Part shown: in pieces, positions 16,312 to 24,168 of the stretch | Layout of the letters: every line of letters starts with the position of its first letter | Numbering within the stretch: position 1 is the first letter of the stretch | Assembly: GCF_000239775.1 (NCBI RefSeq) | Contig: NZ_CAFI01000297.1 | Location: 19,182 to 83,181 of the forward strand | Length of the DNA stretch: 64,000 nucleotides | Origin: Bradyrhizobium sp. ORS 375 | Lineage (GTDB): Bacteria > Pseudomonadota > Alphaproteobacteria > Rhizobiales > Xanthobacteraceae | Reading direction: 5' to 3' | Program-made: the position numbers and the translations under genes | Notes under the pieces: model-generated | What the model was told of the DNA's origin: nothing | Seen by the model: only the letters and a program-made list of their open reading frames with translations | The model's database searches: none

Positions 16312-16822
16312 AGGCAAAGCTCTCCCGTTCGCCCCGAAGGGCGCTTTCCAGATCAGCGATTTGCGGATGGTGTTTCCCGACCCCGACCGGCCTGAATCAG
16401 GTCGGTCCCGCTGGAATCAACGGATAGCGAAGGATGATCCGTTGCGCAAGGACTTTGAGAGGACTATCGACGGAACAGCGTCGGATGGCGCTCGGAGCAG
16501 GCCATGTTGGCGAATTAGGGAGGCTCGATAATTCGCACTTCCATATTATGTTTTGGAGGACGGTTTGGGTTTTGCGTCGAAACGCCCGCAAAACTAAACC
16601 CCCCGCTTTTCGCAATGGCTGGGGGACCATTGGAGGGTATCACCTATATGTATAATAGTAATATATAGGTGTAATATATTCTTCTAAAGATATGACATGA
16701 GGGGGTTACTTCTATATGTAGGGGGCAAACCCCGGAAATCGGCCCTTGATGTTACGCCGACCAACGGATAGTTCCGTCGAATCGACGGATGGAGTTGATG
16801 TTTTCCGATGCGCAAAAAGGTC
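16312..16822. promoter_or_regulatory. Divergent control region between two early operons
   Basis: About 510 nt carry no gene. CAACGGAT at 16418-16425 and ATCCGTTG at 16437-16444 form an 8-bp inverted repeat with an 11-nt spacer, before the leftward operon. TCCGTCGA-A-TCGACGGA at 16773-16789 is a perfect palindrome before the rightward gene, preceded by a weak promoter TTGATG-17 nt-TAGTTC (16746-16774). Further ACGGA half-sites are at about 16469-16474 and 16764-16769. Between them lies an AT-rich block listed separately. Confidence 0.55.
16641..16671. repeat. AT-rich inverted repeat, possible replication origin or operator
   Basis: CACCTATAT (16641-16649) and ATATAGGTG (16663-16671) form a perfect 9-bp inverted repeat with a 13-nt AT-rich spacer that contains TATAAT. 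The stretch 16636-16690 is far more AT-rich than the surrounding GC-rich phage DNA. Position just upstream of a gene with AT-hook motifs makes it a candidate target for that protein, or an easily melted origin. Confidence 0.45.
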
Positions 16823-17662
16823 ATGTCTGAGTGGGACGCTAAGGCGGCCTATATCAAGGTTCCTGACGACGGCCTGTCTCTCGTTGGCTTCGCCAACGCC
16901 TTGCCGTGCCATCCGAGCGAGGCTGAAACCATCGCCCGGTATCTGCACCGGAAGAAGCTGGTATGGCTCTCGATGCGCGCTGGGCACGGCAAGGTGTTCC
17001 CAGCGGCGATGCGCCCCGGTCGTGGACGGCCGAAGGCTCTCGGTGTCGAGGATCGCCCGCTGCTCGATCCTGATCTCGCCCGGTTCCTCGGGACGGTGCA
17101 TCCGATCTTCCTGAAGATCAGGCTGCTGCTCGGGAGCGATCCAGGCGGGGCATGGAATGAGCATCAGGCGCTCAAGGCTGAGATCAAGTTCGCCGTCGCC
17201 GTCGAAGCCACGAAGCTCACCACGGCCTGCCGGGCGTTCCTCGCGAAACACCCCGCCATTCCCGTTACGGCGCTCCGTGGTGCGCTCTGGCTCGACCGGC
17301 CTCACACGATGCCCATCGTCGCGCAGACGCAGCCTGACCTCGCCATGGCTGGCTCAGAGCAGCTCCAGGCCGAGAGGCCGAAGGGGAGGCCGCGTCTAGC
17401 GAAGAGCCTCACCGACGAAGAGCGGATGATCGCCTACATCGAAGCCGCCGGACCGGCTGGCATCGCGGCGTATGAGATCGTGAACAAGGGCAAGATCGCT
17501 CGCGACCGTGTCGAGCGGATCGGCGAGATGTTCGAGAACATGGGGACCATCCGGTCGGCGGTGGTCCGGCTGTCCGATCGAGGGCGGAAGGGAACGCGGT
17601 ACTTCATGCGCAAGTACGGCGAGCCGGTGATCGGGGAGGGTGGTCGGCTGATCGTCGTCTAA
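16823..17662 (+). CDS. AT-hook-containing DNA-binding protein, unknown
   Basis: Start 16823 is favoured because AAAAAGG lies just upstream; ATG at 16808 is in frame. Two AT-hook-like cores occur, GRGRPKA near residue 68 and KGRPRLAKS near residue 190. The N-terminal 60 residues (LSLVGFANALPCHPSEAETIARYLHRKKLV) and a C-terminal segment (AYEIVNKGKIARDRVERIGEMF) both look like helix-turn-helix or winged-helix regions. It probably binds AT-rich DNA, possibly the inverted repeat at 16641. A replication or regulatory role is inferred. Its stop overlaps that of the convergent HEPN gene. Confidence 0.55.
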   Translation: MSEWDAKAAYIKVPDDGLSLVGFANALPCHPSEAETIARYLHRKKLVWLSMRAGHGKVFPAAMRPGRGRPKALGVEDRPLLDPDLARFLGTVHPIFLKIRLLLGSDPGGAWNEHQALKAEIKFAVAVEATKLTTACRAFLAKHPAIPVTALRGALWLDRPHTMPIVAQTQPDLAMAGSEQLQAERPKGRPRLAKSLTDEERMIAYIEAAGPAGIAAYEIVNKGKIARDRVERIGEMFENMGTIRSAVVRLSDRGRKGTRYFMRKYGEPVIGEGGRLIVV

Positions 17663-18690
17663 AGTCGGCGAATAAGCGACTTGATCCAGATCATCGATTG
17701 CTCGATTGCCCAATCGGTTTGAGGTTCAGTCAGGCTGGGCATCGGTGCTGATCCAGGGCCGTGTCCTAACGGATTGCGAACCTTTGAAAAGAAAAGCTTG
17801 AGCATGTCGGTTTCCCATACTTCGATCAGTTGCGCTCCACGAAGATTGTCTACGAAGTTAGCTGCGCCCTTCTCCTTGCCGTTCGTCAAATTCTTCTCGT
17901 CTGAAATGATCTTGATTGTGCTTTCGAGCGACTTCGCGGCATACATGGCCGCGTCGCGACCGCCGGTATCTCGCAAGTCGATAGCTTCTTTCATGTCATG
18001 ATCAACGTTACGCCACTTGGGAGCGGCCACTAATGTCCAAAATGGCGTCTCAATCTGGTCTCCGATCTTCTGGTCTTCGGAGAACTGTATGAAGCCATTG
18101 TGGTAATGCAGCTTGCAACCTGCCTGACGGAAGCGCGCGTTCAGTTCGATTACAGCCGTTTGAATTTTAAGATTGGCTGCCGCATTTTTTGCTTTCTCAT
18201 TATCGACGGACGCCGATAGTTTGCCGATGCCCCCTCTGCGCTGATCGCGCAACTTGGCCTGGGCTATTTCCTTTGGCAGATCGGCGTTAAGTTGAGCCAC
18301 CCAGCTCTCGTGAAACCGAAAGCCGATTTCTACTAAGCTAAGTCGTTCCTTTATGAAGCGGTCCGCCGGTATTGTGCCATCGAAGGTCGCTAACATCCAA
18401 GTTTCGCACATTTTGACCACGGGGTAGAACCCGCTGCGCCAAAATTTCTGTGCGTCAAAGTAGCCCCATGCGCTGGGGGACAACTCCTGAAGGCCAAGCT
18501 CTCTCGCCAAGCTATCATGCATGGCTTGCCAGCGCGCCCTTCCGATTATGTCTTCGTGGCCACCAATGTAGTAAGGGCAAATTTGGTTGAGAAGTTGATA
18601 GCCCTGTGTAATGAGGCGACGTGACTCCTCAGTAAAGTAATCCCACACGACCGGCTGAAGGTAGCGGTGGGCAAAGATGTCGGTCAGCAT
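17659..18690 (-). CDS. HEPN-domain protein, Abi_C/AbiJ-like, candidate abortive-infection RNase
   Basis: The 343-residue protein ends in a region typical of Abi_C: SLESTIKIISDEKN, then FVDNLRGAQLI, then FFSKVRNPLGHGPG. Arg305-Asn306-xxx-His310 is the RN-x3-H active-site motif of HEPN RNases. The N-terminal 200 residues are helical and may sense the trigger. It stands alone, opposite to its neighbours, and is clearly less GC-rich than the phage around it, as expected for an acquired cargo ('moron') gene. It probably protects the lysogen from other phages by cutting RNA. HEPN assignment is from motif and context only. Confidence 0.6.
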   Translation of the reverse strand: MLTDIFAHRYLQPVVWDYFTEESRRLITQGYQLLNQICPYYIGGHEDIIGRARWQAMHDSLARELGLQELSPSAWGYFDAQKFWRSGFYPVVKMCETWMLATFDGTIPADRFIKERLSLVEIGFRFHESWVAQLNADLPKEIAQAKLRDQRRGGIGKLSASVDNEKAKNAAANLKIQTAVIELNARFRQAGCKLHYHNGFIQFSEDQKIGDQIETPFWTLVAAPKWRNVDHDMKEAIDLRDTGGRDAAMYAAKSLESTIKIISDEKNLTNGKEKGAANFVDNLRGAQLIEVWETDMLKLFFSKVRNPLGHGPGSAPMPSLTEPQTDWAIEQSMIWIKSLIRRL

Positions 18691-18851
18691 TTCCCAGGGT
18701 CCTCAGACGCAAATCTGCACCGGCGGATGCCAGATTGTAGAAATCGTACGATTCGCAACTGTCAAGATACACCGTTCCGGGGCGGCGATCACCTATGGCG
18801 GGATACCGGATCGGTCTCTCCCGACGCGGTGATCTGCGCGAGCATTCGCGC

Positions 18852-19232
18852 ATGGAAACTCGCATCGTCAACACCATCCCCGAGTGGCGCTATCAGGCGG
18901 AAGTCATCGCGCGTCTTCACAAGCTCGAAGACGATGGCCTCCCGTTTACGTGTGCCGGTGATATGAACCGAGCGCGTCGCAATCGTCGCGAGCGCATGGA
19001 GGCCAAGGTCACGGGCCTCACGGCGGGTGAGCCCGACGTTCGCGTTTATATCGCTGGCGGCGTTCTGCTCAGCTTCGAACTGAAGACGCCGACCGGATCG
19101 CGCTCGAAGGATCAGAAGGCGCGACACAAGAAGCTGATCGACCTCGGCTTCGAGATCATCACCGTCAAGGCTGCCACCCCCGAAGCGATGGCCGACCTGA
19201 TCGAGGCTGAAGTGCGAAGGCGGCTGCCCTGA
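18852..19232 (+). CDS. VRR-NUC domain nuclease
   Basis: The core reads TAGEPDVRVYIAGGVLLSF, then ELKTPTGSRSKDQKARHKKLIDLGFEIITVKA. The GxPD, ExK and SxxQ motifs in this order define the VRR-NUC branch of PD-(D/E)XK nucleases, often stand-alone in phages and thought to act on Holliday junctions or flaps. The start at 18852 is chosen as the first ATG that gives the usual length of about 125 residues. Its stop overlaps the next start. Confidence 0.75.
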   Translation: METRIVNTIPEWRYQAEVIARLHKLEDDGLPFTCAGDMNRARRNRRERMEAKVTGLTAGEPDVRVYIAGGVLLSFELKTPTGSRSKDQKARHKKLIDLGFEIITVKAATPEAMADLIEAEVRRRLP

Positions 19233-19876
19233 TGCAGATCACGCTGACGCTCACGAAGGGGATGCTCGACCGGCTCGATCAGCTTCGTGATCGCAGCGTC
19301 AACACGGCCACGGCAAAAGCGCTAACCTTCACCGCGAAGGATGCGCAAGCGGCGCTGAAGGCTCAGGTCCCAGGCATCTTCGTCCTGCGTCGCAATTGGG
19401 TGCTCAGCGGCATCCGCATCCGGCCTGCCAACGGCAACAACCTCACGGCCGTCGTCGGCTCGATCGACAAGTACATGGAGCGCCATGTCATCGGGGCGGG
19501 CAAAGAGAAGCAGCCCGACAACGCGCTCTCGATCCGCTCCAAGCGCGCCGCCGGCAGCGGCCGTCTCGCCACCGGCGGCATCCTGATCAAGCCATACGGG
19601 TCGATCGGCAGCGCGCCGATCCACACCGTTGTCCGCCGCCAGTTGAAGCGCGTGGACACGCAGAAGCGAAAGACGTTCCAGATCGTGTCGGGCAAGAAGG
19701 TGCTGATTGTCCGCCGTAAGACGAAGAAGCGGCTGCCTCTGCAAGTCCTAGCCGTGCTCCAGGGGAGCGCGACGATCAACGAGCATTGGGATTTCCTCGG
19801 GACCGTGTCCGGCGTCGTCCAGGCACGCTTCCCGCAGCATTTCTATCGCGCGGTGGTCAATGCAGCGACGCGGTAG
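19232..19876 (+). CDS. Phage protein, possibly virion-associated, unknown
   Basis: This 214-residue basic protein starts MQITLTLTKGMLDRLDQL and contains FTAKDAQAALKAQVPGIFVLRRNWV and a very basic stretch, VSGKKVLIVRRKTKKRLP. The pattern recalls HK97-gp10-like head-tail or minor tail proteins, but it lies far from the structural genes and I do not name it. It is coupled to the VRR-NUC gene. Confidence 0.5.
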   Translation: MQITLTLTKGMLDRLDQLRDRSVNTATAKALTFTAKDAQAALKAQVPGIFVLRRNWVLSGIRIRPANGNNLTAVVGSIDKYMERHVIGAGKEKQPDNALSIRSKRAAGSGRLATGGILIKPYGSIGSAPIHTVVRRQLKRVDTQKRKTFQIVSGKKVLIVRRKTKKRLPLQVLAVLQGSATINEHWDFLGTVSGVVQARFPQHFYRAVVNAATR

Positions 19877-19965
19877 AGGCTCAATGACCAAATCGACTCC
19901 CACCCCCTTCATCCGGGAAGGTTCATGAGCGAAATGACTCCCACCCCCCCCTATGGCCTAAGCCC

Positions 19966-20415
19966 ATGCGCGTCCTGATCCTGACCATCGCGCTCGGGGC
20001 CACGTTAGGCCAGGTCGCCGCCAGATCGGGGCCGGGCCTCGACGCCATCAACGCGCGAGACATAGCCACCGACCGCATCGAGTACGAAGTCACCCACTGG
20101 CACCATGACGACGCATCACCAATCGACCGCGACTACCGGCCTGCTCAGGATCAGCGCACCGCACTTCTGCGCTGGGGCGGATGTCACCGGCGGGATCGTG
20201 TCCGGCACCATCGCGCCCATCATCAGCTACATGCGGGGATGGCAGATCGAGCGTGTGAGTGCCTATTGTCGCTTGAAGCGATGGGAGCTATTAGTTCGTG
20301 GCGCGGACCACGCGGACCACCACGCGGAAAACTCGCGGGGAAAAAAATTTTTAGGCGGCGAGTTCTCCTTACACAGAACCGCCGCCTCGACGTTTTGGTC
20401 AAAATACCTCGTTAG
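19966..20415 (+). CDS. Doubtful small exported protein
   Basis: The frame begins with a signal-like peptide (MRVLILTIALGATLGQVAA) and continues DAINARDIATDRIEYEVTHWHHDD, which looks genuine. After about residue 50 it becomes Arg/His-rich and overlaps another reading frame from 20105, which looks better there. Possibly the real gene ended near 20115 and lost its stop, or a frameshift joined two genes. Confidence 0.3.
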   Translation: MRVLILTIALGATLGQVAARSGPGLDAINARDIATDRIEYEVTHWHHDDASPIDRDYRPAQDQRTALLRWGGCHRRDRVRHHRAHHQLHAGMADRACECLLSLEAMGAISSWRGPRGPPRGKLAGKKIFRRRVLLTQNRRLDVLVKIPR

Positions 20416-20602
20416 GTCGTCACCGATCCCAAAAATGGGTCCGGATCGATGTAGAAAATCCTTCTCGCACGCAACAGGACGTGCCCGAAGGTCCCGCTTT
20501 CGAGGGGGGCGCCAGCGGGCAGAGATGCCCCGCCCATGCGCGTTCTCACTTCGGAGGCTACGCGACACCGGACGAATGGCGCGCCTCTGTACGGGCTCCT
20601 AA
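20105..20602 (+). CDS. Doubtful small phage protein
   Basis: The first 65 residues (MTTHHQSTATTG, LLRISAPHFCAGADV, IISYMRGWQIERV) look like a genuine small phage protein of the type found before or after packaging genes. The remainder is low-complexity and crosses a hairpin at 20353-20387, so the true end is probably nearer 20345. It may be a decayed gene. Confidence 0.35.
   Translation: MTTHHQSTATTGLLRISAPHFCAGADVTGGIVSGTIAPIISYMRGWQIERVSAYCRLKRWELLVRGADHADHHAENSRGKKFLGGEFSLHRTAASTFWSKYLVRSSPIPKMGPDRCRKSFSHATGRARRSRFRGGRQRAEMPRPCAFSLRRLRDTGRMARLCTGS
20353..20387 (+). terminator. Possible terminator hairpin
   Basis: AGGCGGCG (20353-20360) and CGCCGCCT (20380-20387) form a perfect 8-bp stem with a 19-nt loop, followed shortly by TTTT. 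It could end transcription of the preceding small genes. Confidence 0.4.
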
Positions 20603-20843
20603 TCGCGTTTGGAGTGCGGTTGCAAATCGCGAGCGGCACCGCGTCGCCGCGCCTCGAAAGCGCAACTAAGCGACTACTTCTCACAGACTTGTGATCACGC
20701 GCGCGCTCGCAACCGCGCCAATCGAGACGCGGCGGACCGTGACGCGCGACGCTACAGCCGCGCCGCATGCGCTGATTCCCTCCTATCGATGGTGCCGAAG
20801 GCGCATAGCGAAACGGCCGAACAAACAAGCGCGGCCGTTCTTC
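20416..20843. other. Non-coding stretch with no confident gene
   Basis: Several open frames cross this stretch on both strands but none has a start signal or a composition that convinces me. It separates rightward genes from the leftward block 20844-24093 and may be the edge of an inserted module. Confidence 0.4.
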
Positions 20844-21026
20844 CTATGCGTCGCGGCGTGCAACAGCCTTGCGAAGGTCTGCAATCAGCTTGGACTCGGG
20901 CACGTCGAATAGATCGCAGACGAGCGCGGCCGTGACGCTGATCAACTGCGGTTCAGCGTTCAGCCATTCGGTATCGTCGTTTGACGCAATCCAGGCCACG
21001 GCCGCGCGGTAGCTCGCCCTAATCAT
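20844..21026 (-). CDS. Small helical protein, unknown
   Basis: From ATG at 21026 this 60-residue protein reads MIRASYRAAVAWIAS and ends KLIADLRKAVARRDA. The start overlaps the previous stop by eight bases. It is the last gene of the leftward block. No family recognised. Confidence 0.5.
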   Translation of the reverse strand: MIRASYRAAVAWIASNDDTEWLNAEPQLISVTAALVCDLFDVPESKLIADLRKAVARRDA

Positions 21027-21321
21027 GCGGCTGGCCCCGATCGATTGAGGCGACGCAATCCAAGACCAGTTGCCAGTCATCCGAGCAAACCAGGTCGCGC
21101 GATTCGCCATTGGGTAGCGTCTCCGAGACGCAAAAACGCGCGTTGCTCGGAAACTCACGCTGCGATGGGTCGGGATGGTCGCACCATATCCGGAGGCAAA
21201 GCGCCGCGTTGTCGAATGACGGGCAAGCGTCATTGCGCCATGACGAGTCGACGAAACCCGCTGGCAAGGCGGGTAGGGTGTCGGCGGGGTAGCCGGGAAA
21301 CTCGCGCGCGAGATCAGCCAT
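21019..21321 (-). CDS. Small phage protein, unknown
   Basis: This 100-residue protein starts MADLAREFPGYPADTLPALP and contains NAALCLRIWCDHPDPSQREF and SRDLVCSDDWQLVLDC. Strand-rich, with four cysteines. It is placed between two coupled small genes in the leftward block. Confidence 0.5.
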   Translation of the reverse strand: MADLAREFPGYPADTLPALPAGFVDSSWRNDACPSFDNAALCLRIWCDHPDPSQREFPSNARFCVSETLPNGESRDLVCSDDWQLVLDCVASIDRGQPHD

Positions 21322-21324
21322 GGG

Positions 21325-21552
21325 CTACACCTTGCAAGCGGCGGACAGCGGGAGTCCGCGTTTGAGCATGACGAAGAACGGCTCTTGCTCGTTCGGTCGG
21401 CGGACTAGCAGCGCGTCGTAACCCGCGCGTCCCGCTGGCATGCGGGAAAGCAGGTCGGCGGGTTTCCCCCAAACGCAAATGCGTTGCGCCTCTGTTGCGC
21501 CAGCGGGGACGGTTAGGAGCGCGAGCAAGGCCGCGCAAGCTAGACGTTTCAT
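21325..21552 (-). CDS. Small exported protein, unknown
   Basis: The ATG at 21552 begins a signal peptide (MKRLACAALLALLTVPAGA), followed by about 55 residues with two cysteines (ICVW and SAACKV) that could form a disulfide in the periplasm. Ends three bases before the next gene starts. Confidence 0.55.
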   Translation of the reverse strand: MKRLACAALLALLTVPAGATEAQRICVWGKPADLLSRMPAGRAGYDALLVRRPNEQEPFFVMLKRGLPLSAACKV

Positions 21553-21648
21553 CCGGGTAGCCTCTCGACTAGGCCGCACCGCGCGGCCTTCTAACGCCGC
21601 AAGGCGGGTAAGCTTGCGCTACCCGCCGTGATGCAATGTGGGGACGTT

Positions 21649-21963
21649 CTAGGCGTGTTTGCGTCGCCGCGCCGTATGCCTCCGGACTTCGCTAGGCGAG
21701 TACCAAACGACCATGCCGAACGTTCCGCGCCATGCGTGACCGGCTGACACCGCGTCCGACTCGGCTTGCCGTAGCGCCTCGCTCGTTTGAATGTCCGCCG
21801 ACAACAGCCGCAAGCCTTCCGGCTCATTGGCTAGGGCAGACTCCAAATCCGAGCGGCGAACGTTGCCGTAGCCGTTCGCAATGGCCCAATCGCAGAACGT
21901 CTTAGACGCTGCATCCCACTTCGCGCGCGCGCGCTCGCAAATCTTGCGGTGTGACAGTCCCAT
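21649..21963 (-). CDS. Small phage protein, unknown
   Basis: This 104-residue protein starts MGLSHRKICERARAKWDAA and is mainly helical in its first 75 residues, followed by HAWRGTFGMVVWYSPSEVRRH. Basic C-terminus. No family recognised; supported by spacing of 5 nt from its upstream neighbour. Confidence 0.5.
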   Translation of the reverse strand: MGLSHRKICERARAKWDAASKTFCDWAIANGYGNVRRSDLESALANEPEGLRLLSADIQTSEALRQAESDAVSAGHAWRGTFGMVVWYSPSEVRRHTARRRKHA

Positions 21964-21968
21964 AGCTT

Positions 21969-22235
21969 TCAGCCTTTCACGCCATGCGCGTAAACGATCG
22001 TCAGGTTTCTGCCGTGTCTGTCTCGAATGCAGACATGAGCGCTGTCACCTTCGAACCACCATGCACCACCCGCACGATCGAACGCCTTCCGCCAGCGATA
22101 CGGCAAAGCAGCGCGTACCGCGTCGTTATCGGGACGGTAGGGGACTCCCGCTTCATAGCAGCCGACCAAACCGGCTTGCTTGGCGGGGACGGTGCAGCCT
22201 TTGAAGCCTTCGCCATTAATCCGGAACGTGATCAT
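21969..22235 (-). CDS. Small phage protein, unknown
   Basis: The start at 22235 overlaps the preceding stop as ATGA. The 88-residue protein reads MITFRINGEGFKGCTVP at the start, then WRKAFDRAGGAWWFEGDSAHVCIRDRHG in the middle. It is strand-rich. No family recognised. Confidence 0.5.
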   Translation of the reverse strand: MITFRINGEGFKGCTVPAKQAGLVGCYEAGVPYRPDNDAVRAALPYRWRKAFDRAGGAWWFEGDSAHVCIRDRHGRNLTIVYAHGVKG

Positions 22236-22699
22236 GCGATGCACACCTTTCCGGCCTCCGTGTAGAAGAGATCAACAGACGAGTAGCGGCAAGCGTCGCT
22301 CAACTTGTCGCCGATATCGCCGAGTCCGCGGTCCCAAAAGCCGCAACCGTGGCCGTTGCGCGTGTACCAGTAATCATTTCCAGCGCGGTCCGCGTCATAG
22401 TGACCGGACTCGTATGCCGCTTCTAACAGCGCCTCATTGTCCCGTTGGAACGCGGCGCAATCGCTGATGATATCGGCGAGCGCGTCCGCCGATAGATCGT
22501 CAAAGCCGGTATCCCCCGGAATGGTCCCATCGGCGCAACCGTCCTCTTGAGCCTTGCGGCACTTCTCACTGTGCCATTCGTCCGAGTCGTAAGCGGGGCT
22601 TGTCTCAGTGAAAAACATTGCCTCGATATAGCCGCGCGTGAACTGGTCCAGCTTCTCAAAGGCGCGGTAATCGTCAACGTTCAGGATAAATTCAGGCAT
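22232..22699 (-). CDS. Phage protein, unknown (acidic)
   Basis: The 155-residue acidic protein contains QFTRGYIEAMFFTE, GFDDLSADALADIISDCAAF and AGNDYWYTRNGHGCGFWDRG. The last motif, with a tail DACRYSSVDLFYTEAGK, is a pattern I have seen in many phage genomes without known function. It is a reliable coding sequence. Confidence 0.6.
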   Translation of the reverse strand: MPEFILNVDDYRAFEKLDQFTRGYIEAMFFTETSPAYDSDEWHSEKCRKAQEDGCADGTIPGDTGFDDLSADALADIISDCAAFQRDNEALLEAAYESGHYDADRAGNDYWYTRNGHGCGFWDRGLGDIGDKLSDACRYSSVDLFYTEAGKVCIA

Positions 22700-22711
22700 C
22701 TGCCGCGCTCC

Positions 22712-23131
22712 TCAAATGTCAGTCTTGGCAATGCGCGCGGCCAATTCGTCACACTCTTGCATGACGCTGGCGCGGTGCTTTTCGATCGCAGCGGCCGTGT
22801 GTGCCTTAGCGTCGATTGCGTTCAGCACGTCCCACATAGCCTTGCTCGCCTGCTCCGAGCGGCGGAAAGCGCCGTCAATCTCAGTGCGGGAAAGCACAGT
22901 TCCGAAAATGTCAAAGATCACGAAACGGAAGCCACGCTTTGAGTTTTCGAAGTTGAGCGAGTCGCTAGTGACGATCGCGAACAACAGCCCGTTATCGACA
23001 ACGCGGGCAGAGATGATGCGCGACTTATGGAAACGGAGCGTTTCCGGATCAACGTAGTGGGTCCGACCCTGCAGGTTGCGTTGCGCGTTCACGGTCGGAT
23101 TGTGGGAAGCGGTTTCAAAAAGCTTGATCAT
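22712..23131 (-). CDS. Phage protein, unknown
   Basis: The 139-residue protein has an N-terminal strand-rich half (GRTHYVDPETLRFHKSRIIS, LLFAIVTSDSL) and a helical C-terminal half (AIEKHRASVMQECDELAARIA). It is followed after 12 nt by the next gene in the leftward block. No family recognised. Confidence 0.55.
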   Translation of the reverse strand: MIKLFETASHNPTVNAQRNLQGRTHYVDPETLRFHKSRIISARVVDNGLLFAIVTSDSLNFENSKRGFRFVIFDIFGTVLSRTEIDGAFRRSEQASKAMWDVLNAIDAKAHTAAAIEKHRASVMQECDELAARIAKTDI

Positions 23132-23188
23132 TGTGACTAGTCCTGATTGCGAAACTGATTGGGGGGAAGTCGAGAGGGGAAGGGCTGA

Positions 23189-23911
23189 TCAAACGTCCCA
23201 TGCGGCGTGAGACGCGAAGGCGTCCCGAATGTCCGCGCGCTCTTGCCGTGCTCGCCCAATGCTTTCGAGCAAATCAGCAACCGCACCGCGCAACGCTTTG
23301 CAGGTAGCCGGACCGAACGAGCGCATGCGGGGCTTTAGTTCAGCGATCAAGGCGAGGCATTGCTTACGCTCGCCGCTGATCTCGTCTCCGAGATCGTCGA
23401 AACGAGCGCGCGCGCTGATGACGCGCTGAAAGTCGCGTTGCGCTTCCGCGTAGCGTTCCGCCAATTGGTCCGCCCAAAGCGCGGCCGTGGTTTCATCGTC
23501 TGTTGTGTCGAAAGAGACGATTGCGGGACCATCGTTGTATGGGTCCGCGATACCAGCAACTAGCAGCGCGCGGCCCTTGCGCGAGGGCATGCGGTACACG
23601 ACGCCTTGCGCCTTTTCGCCCATGCCTTCGTCATCAAGAAACCATCCCGTGTGACGAATGGAGCGCGGCGCGATATGTTGCGCGTAGCCGACAAAGCGGA
23701 GTCCGTATTGGTCGGGAGTCTCAATCCAGCGGCAGAAATCCCCGCCGACCTTGAAAGGCGCGCCAATGGTCGCGGCGGGGATGAAAGAGGTATAGCCGAC
23801 GCAAGAGGTATTGCCCGTTTCGAGCGCGTAGCGCGCGCGGCTGATAGCCAAACCCGGCTTAATGCCGTTGCCGCGCTGCTTACGGTATTCGTTCAAAAGC
23901 TTGCCGTTCAT
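23189..23911 (-). CDS. Phage protein, unknown, largest gene of the leftward block
   Basis: The 240-residue protein starts MNGKLLNEYRKQRGNGIKP. The first half is strand-rich (FRWIETPDQYGLRF-type segments and HTGWFLDDEGMGEKAQG); the second half is a long helical, probably coiled-coil region ending ERADIRDAFASHAAW. It may be structural or scaffold-like. I do not recognise it. Confidence 0.55.
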   Translation of the reverse strand: MNGKLLNEYRKQRGNGIKPGLAISRARYALETGNTSCVGYTSFIPAATIGAPFKVGGDFCRWIETPDQYGLRFVGYAQHIAPRSIRHTGWFLDDEGMGEKAQGVVYRMPSRKGRALLVAGIADPYNDGPAIVSFDTTDDETTAALWADQLAERYAEAQRDFQRVISARARFDDLGDEISGERKQCLALIAELKPRMRSFGPATCKALRGAVADLLESIGRARQERADIRDAFASHAAWDV

Positions 23912-23925
23912 TGCTCGCGCTCCTC

Positions 23926-24093
23926 TTAGTTCGAAAGAGCAGCGGCGAGCGCGGCGAGCGCGCGGACTGTGCGACGCTCCGTCTCTGCGGCAATGATCGC
24001 GCGGCGGAAGCCTTTGAACTCTGTGCGGGTGATGCGGCCTTCCTTGAGCGCGCGGCGATAGAAGGTGATTTGGCTTTCGTTGGGCTGGCGCAT
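23926..24093 (-). CDS. Small basic helical protein, first gene of the leftward block
   Basis: From ATG at 24093 the 55-residue protein reads MRQPNESQITFYRRALKEG and TRTEFKGFRRAIIAAETER. It is short and highly basic, possibly nucleic-acid binding. It lies directly downstream of the GCGGAC palindromes at 24116-24168. Confidence 0.5.
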   Translation of the reverse strand: MRQPNESQITFYRRALKEGRITRTEFKGFRRAIIAAETERRTVRALAALAAALSN

Positions 24094-24115
24094 TGTGGCT
24101 TTCCTCTCGTCTTGT

Positions 24116-24168
24116 CGGCGGACGGTCCGCCGCTGTCCGTCAGTAGCCATACAATGCGGCGGACCGTC
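24116..24168. repeat. GCGGAC palindromes upstream of the leftward block
   Basis: CGGCGGAC-G-GTCCGCCG at 24116-24132 is a perfect palindrome. GACGGTCCGCCGC (24121-24133) and GCGGCGGACCGTC (24156-24168) are perfect 13-bp inverted repeats with a 22-nt spacer. Their position 23-75 nt before the first leftward gene suggests an operator. The motif differs from the ATCCGT/ACGGAT operators elsewhere, so another regulator may read it. Confidence 0.5.

Noticed and set aside
20412-20828. Minus-strand frame of 138 codons
   Set aside because: Arg/Ser/Pro-rich without a start signal; similar length frames occur in the other readings of this stretch.
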